Source: Alphaproteobacteria bacterium (GTDB lineage: Bacteria; Pseudomonadota; Alphaproteobacteria; Rhizobiales; Rhizobiaceae). From it: 64,000 bases of DNA. Numbering within the stretch: the stretch's first letter is position 1; each line of letters begins with the position of its first letter. The translations under genes and the position numbers were made by a program. Below are positions 17,629-26,640 of this stretch, in pieces. The DNA lies in assembly GCA_018823835.1 (NCBI GenBank), contig JAHJHT010000013.1, positions 744,001 through 808,000 on the forward strand. The letters are read 5' to 3'. The notes under the pieces were generated by a model, which saw nothing but the letters and a program-made list of their open reading frames with translations, had not been told where the DNA came from and made no database searches.

Positions 17629-18653
17629 GCTGCTGCCCTCGTCGCAGTATTTGCCGCCGATGCGTCGAAACAGTCGCGCAAGGCCCGGATCGTCTGCGCC
17701 GGGTCCGTCGCGGTCATGATGCCGGCGCGCATCTGCGGCGTTGCGGACGGCGCATGGCGGTCGATGTACCAGCCAAGATGCTTGCGCGCCTGGCGCAGCC
17801 CGGACTCGACGCCGTAGAGCGACAGCATGTCCTGGTAATGAGCCACTACATAGTCGGCCATCGCTGCGGCATCCGTCGGCGCGCCGGGCGCGGAACCGCC
17901 ACTCAGCCCGGCAACGATCGCGCCAGGCGCCCAGGGTGCGCCATAGCTGGCGCGGCCGACCATCACCGCGTCGGCGCCCGACTGGGCGAGGATTTCCGCC
18001 GCATCCGCCGCAGTGGCGACGTCGCCATTGGCGACGACGGGAATGGAGACCGCCGCCTTGACCCGGGCGATGGCGCGCCAGTCGGCCTGGCCCTTGTAGA
18101 ACTGGCAACGGGTGCGTCCGTGGATCGTCACCATCCTCACGCCGGCCTGCTCGGCACGGCGCGCCAGCGTCGGTGCGTTAAGGGCGCTTTCGTCCCAGCC
18201 GAGCCGCATCTTGACCGTCACCGGGACATCGACGGCGCCAACGACGGCGTCGATCAACGTCAGCGCGTGGTCGAGGTCGCGCATCAGCGCGGAGCCTGAA
18301 TAGCCGCCCGTCACCTTCTTGGCAGGGCAGCCCATGTTGATGTCGATGATGTCGGCACCCTCGCCCGCAGCCATGCGCGCCGCCTCGGCCATGTGCGCGG
18401 CCTCACGACCGGCCAGCTGCACCATGTGGACCGGCAGTCCGGAATGGCGTACACGTCGGCTTGAACTCGCACGCCCCTTGGCCAGTTCGCCGCTGGCGAC
18501 CATCTCGGACACGACGAGGCCAGCACCATGCGCATGGGCGCGCAGGCGAAACGGCTCATCGGTCACCCCCGACATGGGCGCGAGAAAGACCCGGTTGCGG
18601 ATCACGATGCCGCCCAGGTCGAGCGCGTCGGCGAGATTTACACGATCAATCAT
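17625..18653 (-). CDS. dusB: tRNA-dihydrouridine synthase DusB
   Basis: This FMN-dependent TIM-barrel enzyme of about 342 residues has '[13 protein letters not shown]' near residue 25, the catalytic cysteine C109 in 'NMGCPAKKV', and 'TIHGRTR' and 'NGDVATA' motifs. It reduces uridines in the tRNA D-loop. It is the conserved first gene (historically called orf1 or nifR3) of the alphaproteobacterial ntr operon. The ATG at 18653 is used here; a TTG six bases upstream is better spaced from an AAGGTG ribosome-binding site, so the real start may be 18659. Confidence 0.93.
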   Translation of the reverse strand: MIDRVNLADALDLGGIVIRNRVFLAPMSGVTDEPFRLRAHAHGAGLVVSEMVASGELAKGRASSSRRVRHSGLPVHMVQLAGREAAHMAEAARMAAGEGADIIDINMGCPAKKVTGGYSGSALMRDLDHALTLIDAVVGAVDVPVTVKMRLGWDESALNAPTLARRAEQAGVRMVTIHGRTRCQFYKGQADWRAIARVKAAVSIPVVANGDVATAADAAEILAQSGADAVMVGRASYGAPWAPGAIVAGLSGGSAPGAPTDAAAMADYVVAHYQDMLSLYGVESGLRQARKHLGWYIDRHAPSATPQMRAGIMTATDPAQTIRALRDCFDASAANTATRAAA

Positions 18654-18666
18654 GCACAAAAACGAT

Positions 18667-18683
18667 GCACCTTATTTTGGTGC
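18667..18683 (-). promoter_or_regulatory. NtrC-box-like dyad in the ntr operon leader
   Basis: The minus strand reads GCACCAAAATAAGGTGC. This equals the enterobacterial NtrC site GCACCAAAATGGTGC with two extra bases before the second half-site. It lies 8-30 nt before the dusB start and includes its likely ribosome-binding site. Negative autoregulation of orf1-ntrBC by NtrC is known in rhizobia, so an autorepression operator is plausible. The two-base spacing change is the main doubt. Confidence 0.4.
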
Positions 18684-18793
18684 CTATTCCTTAGACAGTT
18701 TCGTATGGGCGCGCAACGTCCCTCTGCTGTGAAATTGTGACGCTTTCGGGAATGTGCTGGTTTTCGGACGGCGCCGCGACTATTCGTCAGCAC

Positions 18794-20008
18794 ATGACAA
18801 ACGCGCCTGAAAACACCTCGCCGAAAACCGTCGTGGTTCTCGTTGCCGCCGGCCGAGGCGAGCGCGCAGGCATCGCTGACGGGCCAAAACAATACCGCCT
18901 GCTTGCCGGCAAGCCCGTCATCGCCCACACGATCGAAGCCTTCCTCGCTCACCCTCTCGTCGACCGGATCGCGGTGGCCATTCACCGCGACGACGAGGCG
19001 CTTTTCACGCAGGCAGCCGGCGAGAGCGAGCGGGTCAGTTTCGTGCATGGCGGCGCCACCCGTCAGGAATCGACGCTGCTTGCACTGCGTTCGCTGCGTG
19101 AAGCGCCGCCCGAGATCGTGCTGATCCATGATGCCGTCAGGCCCTTCGTCGACGACGATCTGATCGACCGCACCATCGCGGCGGTCGGCGAGAGGCAGGG
19201 TGCGCTGCCGGCAATGCCGCTGGCCGAGACGCTGAAGCGGGAAAGCACGGAAGGCACGGTTGCCGAAACCATCCCGCGCGCCGGCCTGCACGCGGCGCAG
19301 ACCCCGCAGGGCTTTCCCTACTGGCCGATCCTGGCCGCACACGAAAAGGCCTATACGGCCGGCCGGCTCGATTTCACCGACGATGCCGCGATCGCCGAAT
19401 GGGCGCGCATCCCGGTGATGCTGGTCACCGGCTCGCCACACAATGTCAAACTCACCTGGGCACAGGATATCGCCATGGCCAACCAGCGGCTGACAAGCCA
19501 GCGCGCGACATTCCCGGACGTGCGGACCGGCAACGGCTACGACGTTCACGCGAGCGGCCCCGGCGACCATGTCACGCTCTGCGGCATCGAGATCGCGCAT
19601 TCGAGCGGCCTCGACGGCCATTCCGACGCCGATGTCGGCCTGCATGCGCTGACCGATGCGCTGCTTGCCACCTGCGGTGCGGGCGACATCGGCACGCATT
19701 TCCCGCCGTCGGACCCGCAGTGGAAGGGCGCGGCCTCCCGCATTTTCGTCGAACATGCCGCGGCGATCGTTCGCCGGCATGGCGGCCGCATCGCCAATGC
19801 CGACATAACGCTGATCTGCGAGGCGCCGAAAATCGGCCCGCATCGCGAGGTGATGGCCGCGGCCATGGCCGCCATGCTGAAAATTTCGCCCGATCGCATC
19901 TCGATCAAGGCAACCACAAACGAGCGCCTGGGTTTCATAGGACGAGAGGAAGGCATCGCGGCGATTGCCACCGCGAGCGTCGTTTTCCCTGGCGAGGTAC
20001 CCGAATGA
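18794..20008 (+). CDS. ispDF: Bifunctional IspDF (MEP pathway)
   Basis: The 404-residue fusion combines IspD (about 12-235: '[12 protein letters not shown]', '[12 protein letters not shown]', 'IHDAVRPFV', 'AQTPQGF') and IspF (about 245-404: '[17 protein letters not shown]' with the Asp-x-His metal site, '[16 protein letters not shown]', '[14 protein letters not shown]'). It makes CDP-methylerythritol and then, after IspE, methylerythritol cyclodiphosphate for isoprenoid synthesis. Fusion of the two is the norm in alphaproteobacteria. The ATG at 18794 is preferred because the sequence upstream lacks homologous character. It is divergent from dusB across 140 bp and overlaps cinA by ATGA. Confidence 0.96.
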   Translation: MTNAPENTSPKTVVVLVAAGRGERAGIADGPKQYRLLAGKPVIAHTIEAFLAHPLVDRIAVAIHRDDEALFTQAAGESERVSFVHGGATRQESTLLALRSLREAPPEIVLIHDAVRPFVDDDLIDRTIAAVGERQGALPAMPLAETLKRESTEGTVAETIPRAGLHAAQTPQGFPYWPILAAHEKAYTAGRLDFTDDAAIAEWARIPVMLVTGSPHNVKLTWAQDIAMANQRLTSQRATFPDVRTGNGYDVHASGPGDHVTLCGIEIAHSSGLDGHSDADVGLHALTDALLATCGAGDIGTHFPPSDPQWKGAASRIFVEHAAAIVRRHGGRIANADITLICEAPKIGPHREVMAAAMAAMLKISPDRISIKATTNERLGFIGREEGIAAIATASVVFPGEVPE

Positions 20009-20490
20009 CCGGCATGGCCGAACTGTCCGACCGCTTCCTGCAGGCCTGCGCGCGGCGCAAGATCCTCGTCGCGACGGCCGAATCCTGCACCGGCGGCATG
20101 ATCATCTCCTGGCTGACCGACATTCCCGGCTCCTCGTCGATGGTCGACCGCGGCTTCGTCACCTATTCGAACGAGGCCAAGATGGAGATGCTCGGCGTAT
20201 CGGCCGACACGCTGGAAGCGCATGGCGCGGTCTCGCAGGAAACCGCGGCAGAGATGGCCAACGGCGCGCTCGAGCACTCGCGCGCCGGAATCACGCTCGC
20301 GGTTACCGGCATTGCCGGTCCGGATGGCGGGTCGGAGGAAAAGCCGATCGGGCTGGTGTGGTTCGGTCTGGCAATGACAGGCAAGCCCACGGTCACGGAA
20401 AAGCGCGTCTTCCAGAATCTCGGCCGCGACTACATCCGCCGCGAGACGGCGAAGCACGCGTTGGAGATGGGGCTGCGGGAGCTCGAATGA
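20005..20490 (+). CDS. CinA-type nicotinamide-nucleotide amidase (PncC)
   Basis: The 161-residue stand-alone CinA C-terminal domain has the signature '[11 protein letters not shown]' near residues 22-32 and '[20 protein letters not shown]' features near 98-117. The family deamidates NMN to nicotinate mononucleotide and so recycles pyridine nucleotides. The N-terminal molybdopterin-like half of full-length CinA is absent, as in PncC/YgaD. Its start overlaps the ispDF stop (ATGA), and it converges on a GNAT gene with a 10-bp gap. Confidence 0.9.
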   Translation: MTGMAELSDRFLQACARRKILVATAESCTGGMIISWLTDIPGSSSMVDRGFVTYSNEAKMEMLGVSADTLEAHGAVSQETAAEMANGALEHSRAGITLAVTGIAGPDGGSEEKPIGLVWFGLAMTGKPTVTEKRVFQNLGRDYIRRETAKHALEMGLRELE

Positions 20491-20500
20491 GCCCCGAAGC

Positions 20501-20929
20501 CTAAAGCTGCAGGGCCATGCCGATCGAGGCGGGCGCCGTTGGCTCGAAACCAAACTTCTCATAGAGGTGTCGCGCCGGGCCGTCGGCGATCAGGCTGACA
20601 TAGGCAGTCTTGGGCGCGGTGGCGCGCAGGTGAGCGACGAGTGCCTCCATGATCTGCTTGCCCAATCCCCTGCCCTGATGGACCGGATCAACCGCGATGT
20701 CTGTGATCTGGTAGAAACACCCACCGTCGCCGACAACCCGCCCCATGCCTACGGCGCCATCCCTCCAGACGACTGTCACCGCATAAAGCGTGTTGGGCAG
20801 GCCGGCAGCGGCAGCCTCGAGCGTCTTCTCGCTCAAACCCGAAATGCTGCGCAACCGCCTATAGGTCTCGATATCCGGTGTGCCGACGGCCAACCGGTAG
20901 CCGTCGGGTTCGGCAGCGCGGTTATCCAA
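20501..20929 (-). CDS. GNAT family N-acetyltransferase
   Basis: This GNAT enzyme (142 residues) has the acetyl-CoA motif A 'ITDIAVDPVHQGRGLGKQIM' around residues 74-93 and motif B 'HLYEKFGFEPTA' near the C-terminus. The substrate cannot be read from the sequence. No ATG suits the N-terminus; the start used here is a TTG that overlaps the coq10 stop by 8 bp, implying translational coupling. It is the last gene of the lipA-coq10-GNAT run. Confidence 0.82.
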   Translation of the reverse strand: MDNRAAEPDGYRLAVGTPDIETYRRLRSISGLSEKTLEAAAAGLPNTLYAVTVVWRDGAVGMGRVVGDGGCFYQITDIAVDPVHQGRGLGKQIMEALVAHLRATAPKTAYVSLIADGPARHLYEKFGFEPTAPASIGMALQL

Positions 20930-21395
20930 CTGACTTGACCGATTCTGGCTTGCCGTAGATTTCGTCCGCCCTCTTCTCGAAAGCCTCGGCGAACATGCGA
21001 AAGGCGCGGTCGAACATCGACCCCATCAGGGCGCCGAGAATGCGGCTCTTGAATTCGTAGTCGATGAAAAACCTTACCAGCGTTCCGCCGTCTCCGGCCG
21101 GCTCGAAGCGCCACACATTGTTGAGGTAGCGGAACGGCCCGTCGAGATACTTCACCTCGATCACCTGCTCGTCCGGCTTGAGATAGACCTGGCTGGTAAA
21201 GGTTTCGAGGATCGCCTTGTAGCCGACGGTCATGTCGGCCACGAGGATCGTGTCGCCGTCGCGTTCCTTGCGCGAGCGCACTGTCAGCGTCTTGCAGAGC
21301 GGCAGGAACTGCGGGTACTTCTCGACGTCGGCGACGAGATCGAACATCTTCATCGGCCCGTGTGCGACCGATCGGGTTGTCTCGTATTTGGGCAT
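20922..21395 (-). CDS. Coenzyme Q-binding protein COQ10 / RatA-like START protein
   Basis: The 157-residue START/polyketide-cyclase-fold protein begins 'MPKYETTRSVAHGP' and contains 'VADVEKYPQFLPLCK', the hallmark of the COQ10/RatA family. Members bind ubiquinone and support respiration; E. coli RatA was reported to affect ribosome association, so the annotation is by family only. The start is set by that conserved N-terminus. It lies 10 bp downstream of lipA on the same strand. Confidence 0.9.
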   Translation of the reverse strand: MPKYETTRSVAHGPMKMFDLVADVEKYPQFLPLCKTLTVRSRKERDGDTILVADMTVGYKAILETFTSQVYLKPDEQVIEVKYLDGPFRYLNNVWRFEPAGDGGTLVRFFIDYEFKSRILGALMGSMFDRAFRMFAEAFEKRADEIYGKPESVKSVG

Positions 21396-21405
21396 CGGCG
21401 GGCGG

Positions 21406-22371
21406 TTACGCCGTCCTGGCGAGCTGCGCCTCACGCGCCGCGCGCAGCCGGGCGAAATCGTCGCCGGCATGGTGCGAGGACCGCGTCAGCGGGCTCGAGG
21501 CCACCAGCAGGAAGCCCTTGGTCCGGCCGACGGTCTCGTAGGACTTGAACTCCTCCGGCGTCACGAACTTCTTGACCGGATGATGCTTCTTGGTCGGCTG
21601 CAGATACTGGCCGATGGTCATGAAGTCGACATTGGCCGAACGCAGGTCATCCATCAGCTGCAGGATCTCGTTCCGCTCCTCGCCGAGCCCGACCATGATG
21701 CCGGACTTGGTGAAGATTGTCGGATCGAGCTCCTTCACCCGCTGCAGCAGCCGGATGGAGTGGAAGTATCGGGCACCCGGGCGCACCGTCAGGTAGTTGG
21801 ACGGCACGGTCTCGAGATTGTGGTTGAAGACGTCGGGCCTGGCGGCGACGACAACCTCCAGAGCGCCACCCTTGCGCAGGAAGTCGGGCGTCAGGATCTC
21901 GATGGTGGTCGCAGGCGTCGCTGCGCGGATCGCACGGATCACCTGGGCGAAATGCTCCGCGCCGCCATCGGCGAGATCGTCGCGGTCGACCGAGGTGATG
22001 ACGACATGGTGCAGACCCATCTGCTTGACGGCATCGGCGACGCGGGCGGGCTCGTCCGGGTCTAGCGGCGTCGGGATGCCGGTCGAGACGTTGCAGAAGG
22101 CGCAGGCGCGCGTGCAGATCTCGCCCATGATCATGAAGGTGGCGTGCTTCTTGTCCCAGCACTCGCCGATGTTGGGGCAGCCGGCCTCCTCGCAGACGGT
22201 GACGAGGTTGTGCGATTTCACGATGGCGCGGGTCTCGGCGTACCCCTTCGAGGTCGGCGCCTTGACGCGAATCCAGTCCGGCTTGCGCAACACGTCCTGG
22301 TCGGGCCGGTGGGCCTTTTCCGGGTGGCGCAGCCGTGGTGCCGTGGCGATCGTATCGAGAACCGTTACCAT
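21406..22371 (-). CDS. lipA: Lipoyl synthase LipA
   Basis: LipA is a 321-residue radical-SAM enzyme. The auxiliary cluster cysteines are in '[12 protein letters not shown]' (C-x4-C-x5-C) near residue 62, and the SAM cluster is '[10 protein letters not shown]' near residue 85. The C-terminal '[15 protein letters not shown]' carries the RSSxHA ligand-serine motif. It inserts two sulphurs into octanoyl groups on lipoyl domains, including those of PdhB and PdhC encoded a few kb away. The ATG at 22371 gives the usual family length. Confidence 0.96.
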   Translation of the reverse strand: MVTVLDTIATAPRLRHPEKAHRPDQDVLRKPDWIRVKAPTSKGYAETRAIVKSHNLVTVCEEAGCPNIGECWDKKHATFMIMGEICTRACAFCNVSTGIPTPLDPDEPARVADAVKQMGLHHVVITSVDRDDLADGGAEHFAQVIRAIRAATPATTIEILTPDFLRKGGALEVVVAARPDVFNHNLETVPSNYLTVRPGARYFHSIRLLQRVKELDPTIFTKSGIMVGLGEERNEILQLMDDLRSANVDFMTIGQYLQPTKKHHPVKKFVTPEEFKSYETVGRTKGFLLVASSPLTRSSHHAGDDFARLRAAREAQLARTA

Positions 22372-22376
22372 GCCTG

Positions 22377-22661
22377 TCAGTTCACTCCCTTTGCCTTGGC
22401 GCGGCCGAAGAGCCACAGGATCAGCACCGCGCCGGCAATCGCGACGATAAGGTTTCCGAAGAAGCCCTGGTAGTGGATATCGAGCACGCTGGCCAAGGCA
22501 CCACCCACAAAGGAGCCTGCAATGCCGACCAGGATGTTGGTCAGGAACCCATGCTCGCGGTTCATCGTCCGTTCGGCGACATAGCCGGCGATGAAGCCGA
22601 TCAGCAGCATGCCGAAAAAGCCGACGCCCGGCATGCTCATGATTCCGACGCTTGGTTCCAT
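22377..22661 (-). CDS. GlsB/YeaQ/YmgE family membrane protein
   Basis: The 94-residue protein has three glycine-rich hydrophobic segments (about 13-30, 40-62, 68-86) and the pattern '[12 protein letters not shown]...[17 protein letters not shown]' of the transglycosylase-associated/GlsB family. These small inner-membrane proteins are linked to stress responses; their function is not defined. The ATG has AAGGAG seven bases upstream. It lies 5 bp before lipA on the same strand, so lipA may be co-transcribed from its promoter. Confidence 0.85.
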   Translation of the reverse strand: MEPSVGIMSMPGVGFFGMLLIGFIAGYVAERTMNREHGFLTNILVGIAGSFVGGALASVLDIHYQGFFGNLIVAIAGAVLILWLFGRAKAKGVN

Positions 22662-22739
22662 CAAATGGCTCCTTCGGTCCCTGTCACCCGCATATAGGTC
22701 AAAAGCCCTGCCGCCAACAGGCGCGCGAGCGCCTTGCTG

Positions 22740-24185
22740 CTATGCGTTCAGCGCGCGGCCATAGGCGTCGAGCACGCTTTCCTTCATCGTCTCCGACAGC
22801 GTCGGGTGCGGGAAGATCGAGTGCATCAGCTCTTCCTCGGTGGTCTCGAGGTTCATGGCGACGACAAATCCCTGGATCAGTTCGGTCACTTCGGCGCCAA
22901 CCATGTGGGCGCCAAGAAGCTGGCCCGTCTTCTTGTCGAAGATGGTCTTGACCATGCCCTGGTCCTCGCCGAGCGCGATGGCCTTGCCATTGGCAACGAA
23001 GGGGAAGTGGCCGACACGGATGTCCTTGCCCGCTTCCTTTGCCTTTGCCTCGGTCAGCCCGACGGAGGCGACCTGCGGATTGCAGTAGGTGCAGCCGGGG
23101 ATCATCAGCCTGTCCATCGGATGGACGTTCGGCAGGCCAGCGAGCTTTTCGACACAAACCACTGCCTCGTGCTCGGCCTTGTGCGCCAGCATGGGCGGGC
23201 CGGCGACGTCGCCGATGGCGTAGATGCCCGGCACGTTGGTCTTGCCGTAGCCGTCGATGACGATGCAGCCGCGGTCGGTCTTCACGCCGAGCGCCTCGAG
23301 GCCGATATTCTCGATATTGCCCTGCACGCCGACGGCCGAAATCATCCGGTCAGCGGTGATCTTCTCGACCTTGCCGTCCTTCAGTTCGACATGGGCGGTG
23401 ATGGAATCCTTGCCCTTCTCGACCTTCGTCACCTTGGCCTCGAGCAGGATCTTCATGCCCTGCCGCTCGAACTGCTTCTTGGCGAAGGCGGAAATCTCGG
23501 CGTCCTCGACCGGCATGACCGCCGGCATCACCTCGACGACGGTCACATCAACGCCCATGGTGCGGTAGAAGGAAGCGAACTCGATGCCGATTGCGCCCGA
23601 ACCCATGACGAGCAGCGACTTCGGCATCTGCGGCGGCACCATGGCCTCGAAATAGGTCCAGATCAGCTTGCCGTCGGGCTCGATGCCGGGCAATGCGCGC
23701 GGACGGGCGCCGGTCGCGACGATGATGTGCTTGGCCGTATAGGTGCCCTCGCCCAGCGTATTCTTGGGCAGCGGCGCTTGCGGCTCCATCGGCTTCTTCG
23801 AGGACTTGCCGACGACGATCTCGCCCGGCTTGGTGAGCTTGGCCTCGCCCCAGATGACGTCGACCTTGTTCTTCTTCATCAGGAAACCGACGCCCGCATT
23901 CATGCGCTGCGCGATGCCGCGCGACCGGTCGACCACGGCCTTCACGTCGGCGCTGATCTTGCCCTCGATGGCGAGGCCGTAATTCTTGGCGTGCGAGGCC
24001 AGGTGCATTACCTCGGCCGAGCGCAGCAGCGCCTTGGTCGGGATGCAGCCCCAGTTGGAGCAGATGCCGGCCAGGTGCTCGCGTTCGACGATTGCCGTCT
24101 TCAGGCCGAGCTGTGCGGCGCGGATCGCCGCGATGTAGCCGCCGGGGCCGGAACCGATCACGATGACATCGTAGGAATTGGCCAC
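22740..24185 (-). CDS. lpdA: Dihydrolipoyl dehydrogenase (E3)
   Basis: This FAD disulphide reductase of 481 residues has the dinucleotide motif 'VIGSGPGGYIAAIRAA' at the N-terminus, the redox disulphide 'CSNWGCIPTK' near residues 42-51, an NAD-binding 'GSGAIGIEFASF', 'AIGDVAGPPMLAH' and a C-terminal 'HPTLSE' catalytic His-Glu. It reoxidises dihydrolipoyl groups of the pyruvate dehydrogenase complex. The GTG at 24185 is chosen because AAGGAG lies seven bases upstream; an ATG six bases earlier sits too close to that site. It is the last enzyme gene of the pdh cluster. Confidence 0.94.
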   Translation of the reverse strand: MANSYDVIVIGSGPGGYIAAIRAAQLGLKTAIVEREHLAGICSNWGCIPTKALLRSAEVMHLASHAKNYGLAIEGKISADVKAVVDRSRGIAQRMNAGVGFLMKKNKVDVIWGEAKLTKPGEIVVGKSSKKPMEPQAPLPKNTLGEGTYTAKHIIVATGARPRALPGIEPDGKLIWTYFEAMVPPQMPKSLLVMGSGAIGIEFASFYRTMGVDVTVVEVMPAVMPVEDAEISAFAKKQFERQGMKILLEAKVTKVEKGKDSITAHVELKDGKVEKITADRMISAVGVQGNIENIGLEALGVKTDRGCIVIDGYGKTNVPGIYAIGDVAGPPMLAHKAEHEAVVCVEKLAGLPNVHPMDRLMIPGCTYCNPQVASVGLTEAKAKEAGKDIRVGHFPFVANGKAIALGEDQGMVKTIFDKKTGQLLGAHMVGAEVTELIQGFVVAMNLETTEEELMHSIFPHPTLSETMKESVLDAYGRALNA

Positions 24186-24201
24186 TGACATTCTCCTTGA
24201 A

Positions 24202-24840
24202 CTACAGGCCGAGCAGCTGGCGCGCCACCGGCGCCAGAGCCCTGCCAAGATTGCGGGTGTTTTCCGCATCGAGATGCACGCCATCGAGCGGCGTGGTTGC
24301 GGCCACCGTTCCGGCATCGAAGAAGGCGCAGCCATTTTCGTCGGCAAGCGCGGCGTAGAACGGTGCCAGTCGCTTCGAAACGGTGTCGCCGCCGGCGAAC
24401 ATCTCTCTGAACTCGGCATTGTCGGTCGCGCTGACGGCAGGCGGCGCGACTACGAGAATCTGCGGCGCCGGACAGTCGAGCGGATAATCGTTTCCGCGTA
24501 CGATATCGATCAGCCGCTGCATGCCCTGCTTGGCGGCCAGCGCATTGCCGTGCACCCAGGGCTTCATGTCGTTCGAACCGAGCATGAAGATCACCAGGTC
24601 GAGCGGCGCGTGGCTGGTCAGGATCGTCGGCAACAGGCGTGCGCCATTTCGGTCGGCGCCGGCGACATGGTCGTCAAACGCCGTGGTGCGGCCATTCAGC
24701 CCTTCGGCGACGACATGTGCGCCATCGCCAAGCTCGGCCTGCAGCACGCTCGGCCAGCGATCGGCCAGGGCATGGCGCGACGGACCTTCGGCGCTGTAGC
24801 CCCAGGTCAGCGAGTCACCGTAGCAGAGAACCGTTTTCAT
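24202..24840 (-). CDS. SGNH/GDSL hydrolase (arylesterase-like)
   Basis: The 212-residue cytoplasmic SGNH hydrolase has block I 'CYGDSLTWG' (nucleophile Ser10), block III 'MLGSNDMK' near residue 93 and block V 'DGVHLD' near residue 188, giving the Ser-Asp-His triad. There is no signal peptide. It resembles the arylesterase/acyltransferase group typified by Mycobacterium smegmatis Act. Its substrate is unknown. It sits between pdhC and lpdA on the same strand, 16 bp from lpdA, an arrangement repeated in related rhizobia. Confidence 0.87.
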   Translation of the reverse strand: MKTVLCYGDSLTWGYSAEGPSRHALADRWPSVLQAELGDGAHVVAEGLNGRTTAFDDHVAGADRNGARLLPTILTSHAPLDLVIFMLGSNDMKPWVHGNALAAKQGMQRLIDIVRGNDYPLDCPAPQILVVAPPAVSATDNAEFREMFAGGDTVSKRLAPFYAALADENGCAFFDAGTVAATTPLDGVHLDAENTRNLGRALAPVARQLLGL

Positions 24841-24852
24841 CGACGCCGTCCC

Positions 24853-24939
24853 CTAAACCCTGCGCAGGCCCGCGCCCAGCACCGCCATCCAGACCCATGA
24901 GGTCCGCAGCTTCTCGCCATGATGCGTCGTCATTGCCAT
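24853..24939 (-). CDS. 28-residue small protein after pdhC
   Basis: An ATG-TAG frame of 28 codons (start MAMTTHHGEKLRTSW, end LGAGLRRV) lies in the gap between pdhC and the GDSL gene. It has a well-placed ribosome-binding site (GGGAG seven bases before ATG). The second half is a short hydrophobic stretch (VWMAVLGAGL) flanked by basic residues, compatible with a tiny membrane-associated peptide. I do not recognise it. Position, spacing and ribosome-binding site argue for reality; length argues for caution. Confidence 0.5.
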   Translation of the reverse strand: MAMTTHHGEKLRTSWVWMAVLGAGLRRV

Positions 24940-24973
24940 TGCCGTACTCCCTCGACCAGCTGCGGAAAGACGT

Positions 24974-26338
24974 TCAGACCAGCATGCCCATGGGGTTTTC
25001 GATGTAGCGCTTGAAGGCGACCATCAGTTCTGCGCCGAGCGCTCCGTCCACCGCGCGATGGTCGGTCGACAGCGTGACCGACATGATGGTGGCGATCTTG
25101 ATCTCGCCCTTCTTCACCACGGCGCGCTGTTCGCCGGCGCCGACCGCAAGGATGGTGGCGTGCGGCGGGTTGATGACGGCGGCGAAGTCCTTGACCCCGA
25201 ACATGCCGAGATTGGACACCGCCGTCGTGCCGCCCTGGTATTCCTCCGGCTTCAGCTTCTTGTTGCGGGCCCGTGCCGCGAGATCCTTCATCTCGTTGGC
25301 GATGGTCGACAGCGTCTTGGTGTCGGCGTGGCGGATGATCGGCGTGATCAGGCCGCCCGGGATCGAGACCGCGACGCCGACATCGACCGTCTTGTGCTGC
25401 ACCATCGCCGTATCGGTCCAGGATACGTTCGCCGTCGGCACGTCGCGCAATGCCAGCGCCATCGCCTTGATGACCATGTCGTTGACCGACAGCTTGTAGG
25501 CCGGAACTTCGCCCTTCTCCGTCTTCTTCATCGGCGACGCGGCGTTAAGCTCGGCACGCAGCGCCAGCAGAGCATCGAGGTCGCAATCGATGGTCAGGTA
25601 GAAATGCGGGATCGTGGACTTGGCCTCGACCAGGCGCCTGGCGATGGTCTTGCGCATGTTGTCGTGCGGAACGAGGTCGTAGGAGCCCTCCTCGAAAAGC
25701 TTCAGCACCTGCTCGTCGGACATGGACTTCGGCGCGGGCGCGGCTGCGGCCGCAGGTTTCGTGGCAGGGGCGGCCTTGGCGCCGCCGCCGGCGATGGCGG
25801 CCTCGACATCGGCCTTGACGACGCGGCCGTGCGGCCCGGTGCCCGAGACCGCCGACACGTCGACGCCTGCATCCTTGGCAATGCGGCGCGCCAGCGGCGA
25901 CGCGAAGGTGCGCTCGCCGGAGGAAGCTTCCTTTGCGGTCGGCGCGGCGTCAGCCTTGGATGCCGGTGCAGCCTTGGCCGCCGGTTCGGATGCCTCTGAC
26001 TTTGCGGGTTCAGCCTTCGGGGCCTCCGCCTTGGGCGCCTCTGCCTTGGCAGGCGCATCGCCGCCGCCGCTCTTGGCGGCCGCTCCAACGTCCTCGCCCT
26101 CGCCCGCCAGAATGGCGATCAGCGCGTTGACCTTGACGCCCTCGGTGCCGGCCGGCACGACGAGCTTTGCGACCGTGCCCTCATCGACGGCCTCGACCTC
26201 CATCGTCGCCTTGTCGGTCTCGATCTCGGCGATCACGTCGCCCGAGGAAACCTTGTCGCCTTCCTTGACCAGCCACTTGGCGAGGTTGCCCTCTTCCATG
26301 GTGGGCGACAGGGCGGGCATGGTGATGTTGATGGGCAT
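24974..26338 (-). CDS. pdhC: Pyruvate dehydrogenase E2 (dihydrolipoyl acetyltransferase)
   Basis: This is a 454-residue E2. One lipoyl domain (1-80, lipoyl-lysine in '[10 protein letters not shown]'), an Ala/Pro/Lys-rich linker (80-140), a peripheral-subunit-binding domain ('ASPLARRIAKDAGVD', about 145-180) and the catalytic CAT domain with 'DHRAVDGALGAE' (His-x3-Asp-Gly) are present. It transfers acetyl from lipoamide to CoA and forms the core of the complex. It follows a small membrane-protein gene by 3 bp. Confidence 0.96.
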   Translation of the reverse strand: MPINITMPALSPTMEEGNLAKWLVKEGDKVSSGDVIAEIETDKATMEVEAVDEGTVAKLVVPAGTEGVKVNALIAILAGEGEDVGAAAKSGGGDAPAKAEAPKAEAPKAEPAKSEASEPAAKAAPASKADAAPTAKEASSGERTFASPLARRIAKDAGVDVSAVSGTGPHGRVVKADVEAAIAGGGAKAAPATKPAAAAAPAPKSMSDEQVLKLFEEGSYDLVPHDNMRKTIARRLVEAKSTIPHFYLTIDCDLDALLALRAELNAASPMKKTEKGEVPAYKLSVNDMVIKAMALALRDVPTANVSWTDTAMVQHKTVDVGVAVSIPGGLITPIIRHADTKTLSTIANEMKDLAARARNKKLKPEEYQGGTTAVSNLGMFGVKDFAAVINPPHATILAVGAGEQRAVVKKGEIKIATIMSVTLSTDHRAVDGALGAELMVAFKRYIENPMGMLV

Positions 26339-26341
26339 GGT

Positions 26342-26635
26342 TCACTCCCCGAAGAATTTGAAAATACCGCGCATCACCGTCAGCGTGGCAACGACAAACA
26401 CCGGCGACAGAACGCCGGCATTGAAAGTCTTTTCGCTCATTGCGAGCACCATCGTCCCGTCCTCGCTGTCGGCCTGCATGGCGCCGGCAGCAAAAACCGC
26501 AAGGACCAGCGAGGCCAGGCCGCTGAGGATAAGCAGCGTTCCGTCGAAGCGACTGGTCAGGAAGCGTACGAACAGGGCGACCAGAACGGTCGGAAGGACA
26601 GTCGCTGCCAGTATCCAGGCTGACGGCATGACCAT
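26342..26635 (-). CDS. Small membrane protein between pdhB and pdhC
   Basis: The 97-residue product has three predicted hydrophobic segments (about 6-25, 32-52, 70-92). It is placed 5 bp after pdhB and 3 bp before pdhC, so it must be co-transcribed with the E1 and E2 genes. An ATG two codons downstream (26629) is better spaced from the AGGGA ribosome-binding site. I recognise no family. Its position suggests a link to the complex or only a co-expression insert; nothing in the sequence reveals a function. Confidence 0.7.
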   Translation of the reverse strand: MVMPSAWILAATVLPTVLVALFVRFLTSRFDGTLLILSGLASLVLAVFAAGAMQADSEDGTMVLAMSEKTFNAGVLSPVFVVATLTVMRGIFKFFGE

Positions 26636-26640
26636 CGTCC

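Noticed and set aside
16486..18108. Longer ntrB frame extending through dusB.
   Set aside because: The extension is out-of-frame dusB sequence; the ATGA overlap with dusB defines ntrB.
22662..22740. GC hairpin plus TTTT after lpdA as a terminator.
   Set aside because: The stem next to the T-run is only four base pairs; too weak to claim.
24841..24973. Treating the pdhC-GDSL spacer as empty.
   Set aside because: A 28-codon frame with a good ribosome-binding site is present and is reported instead.
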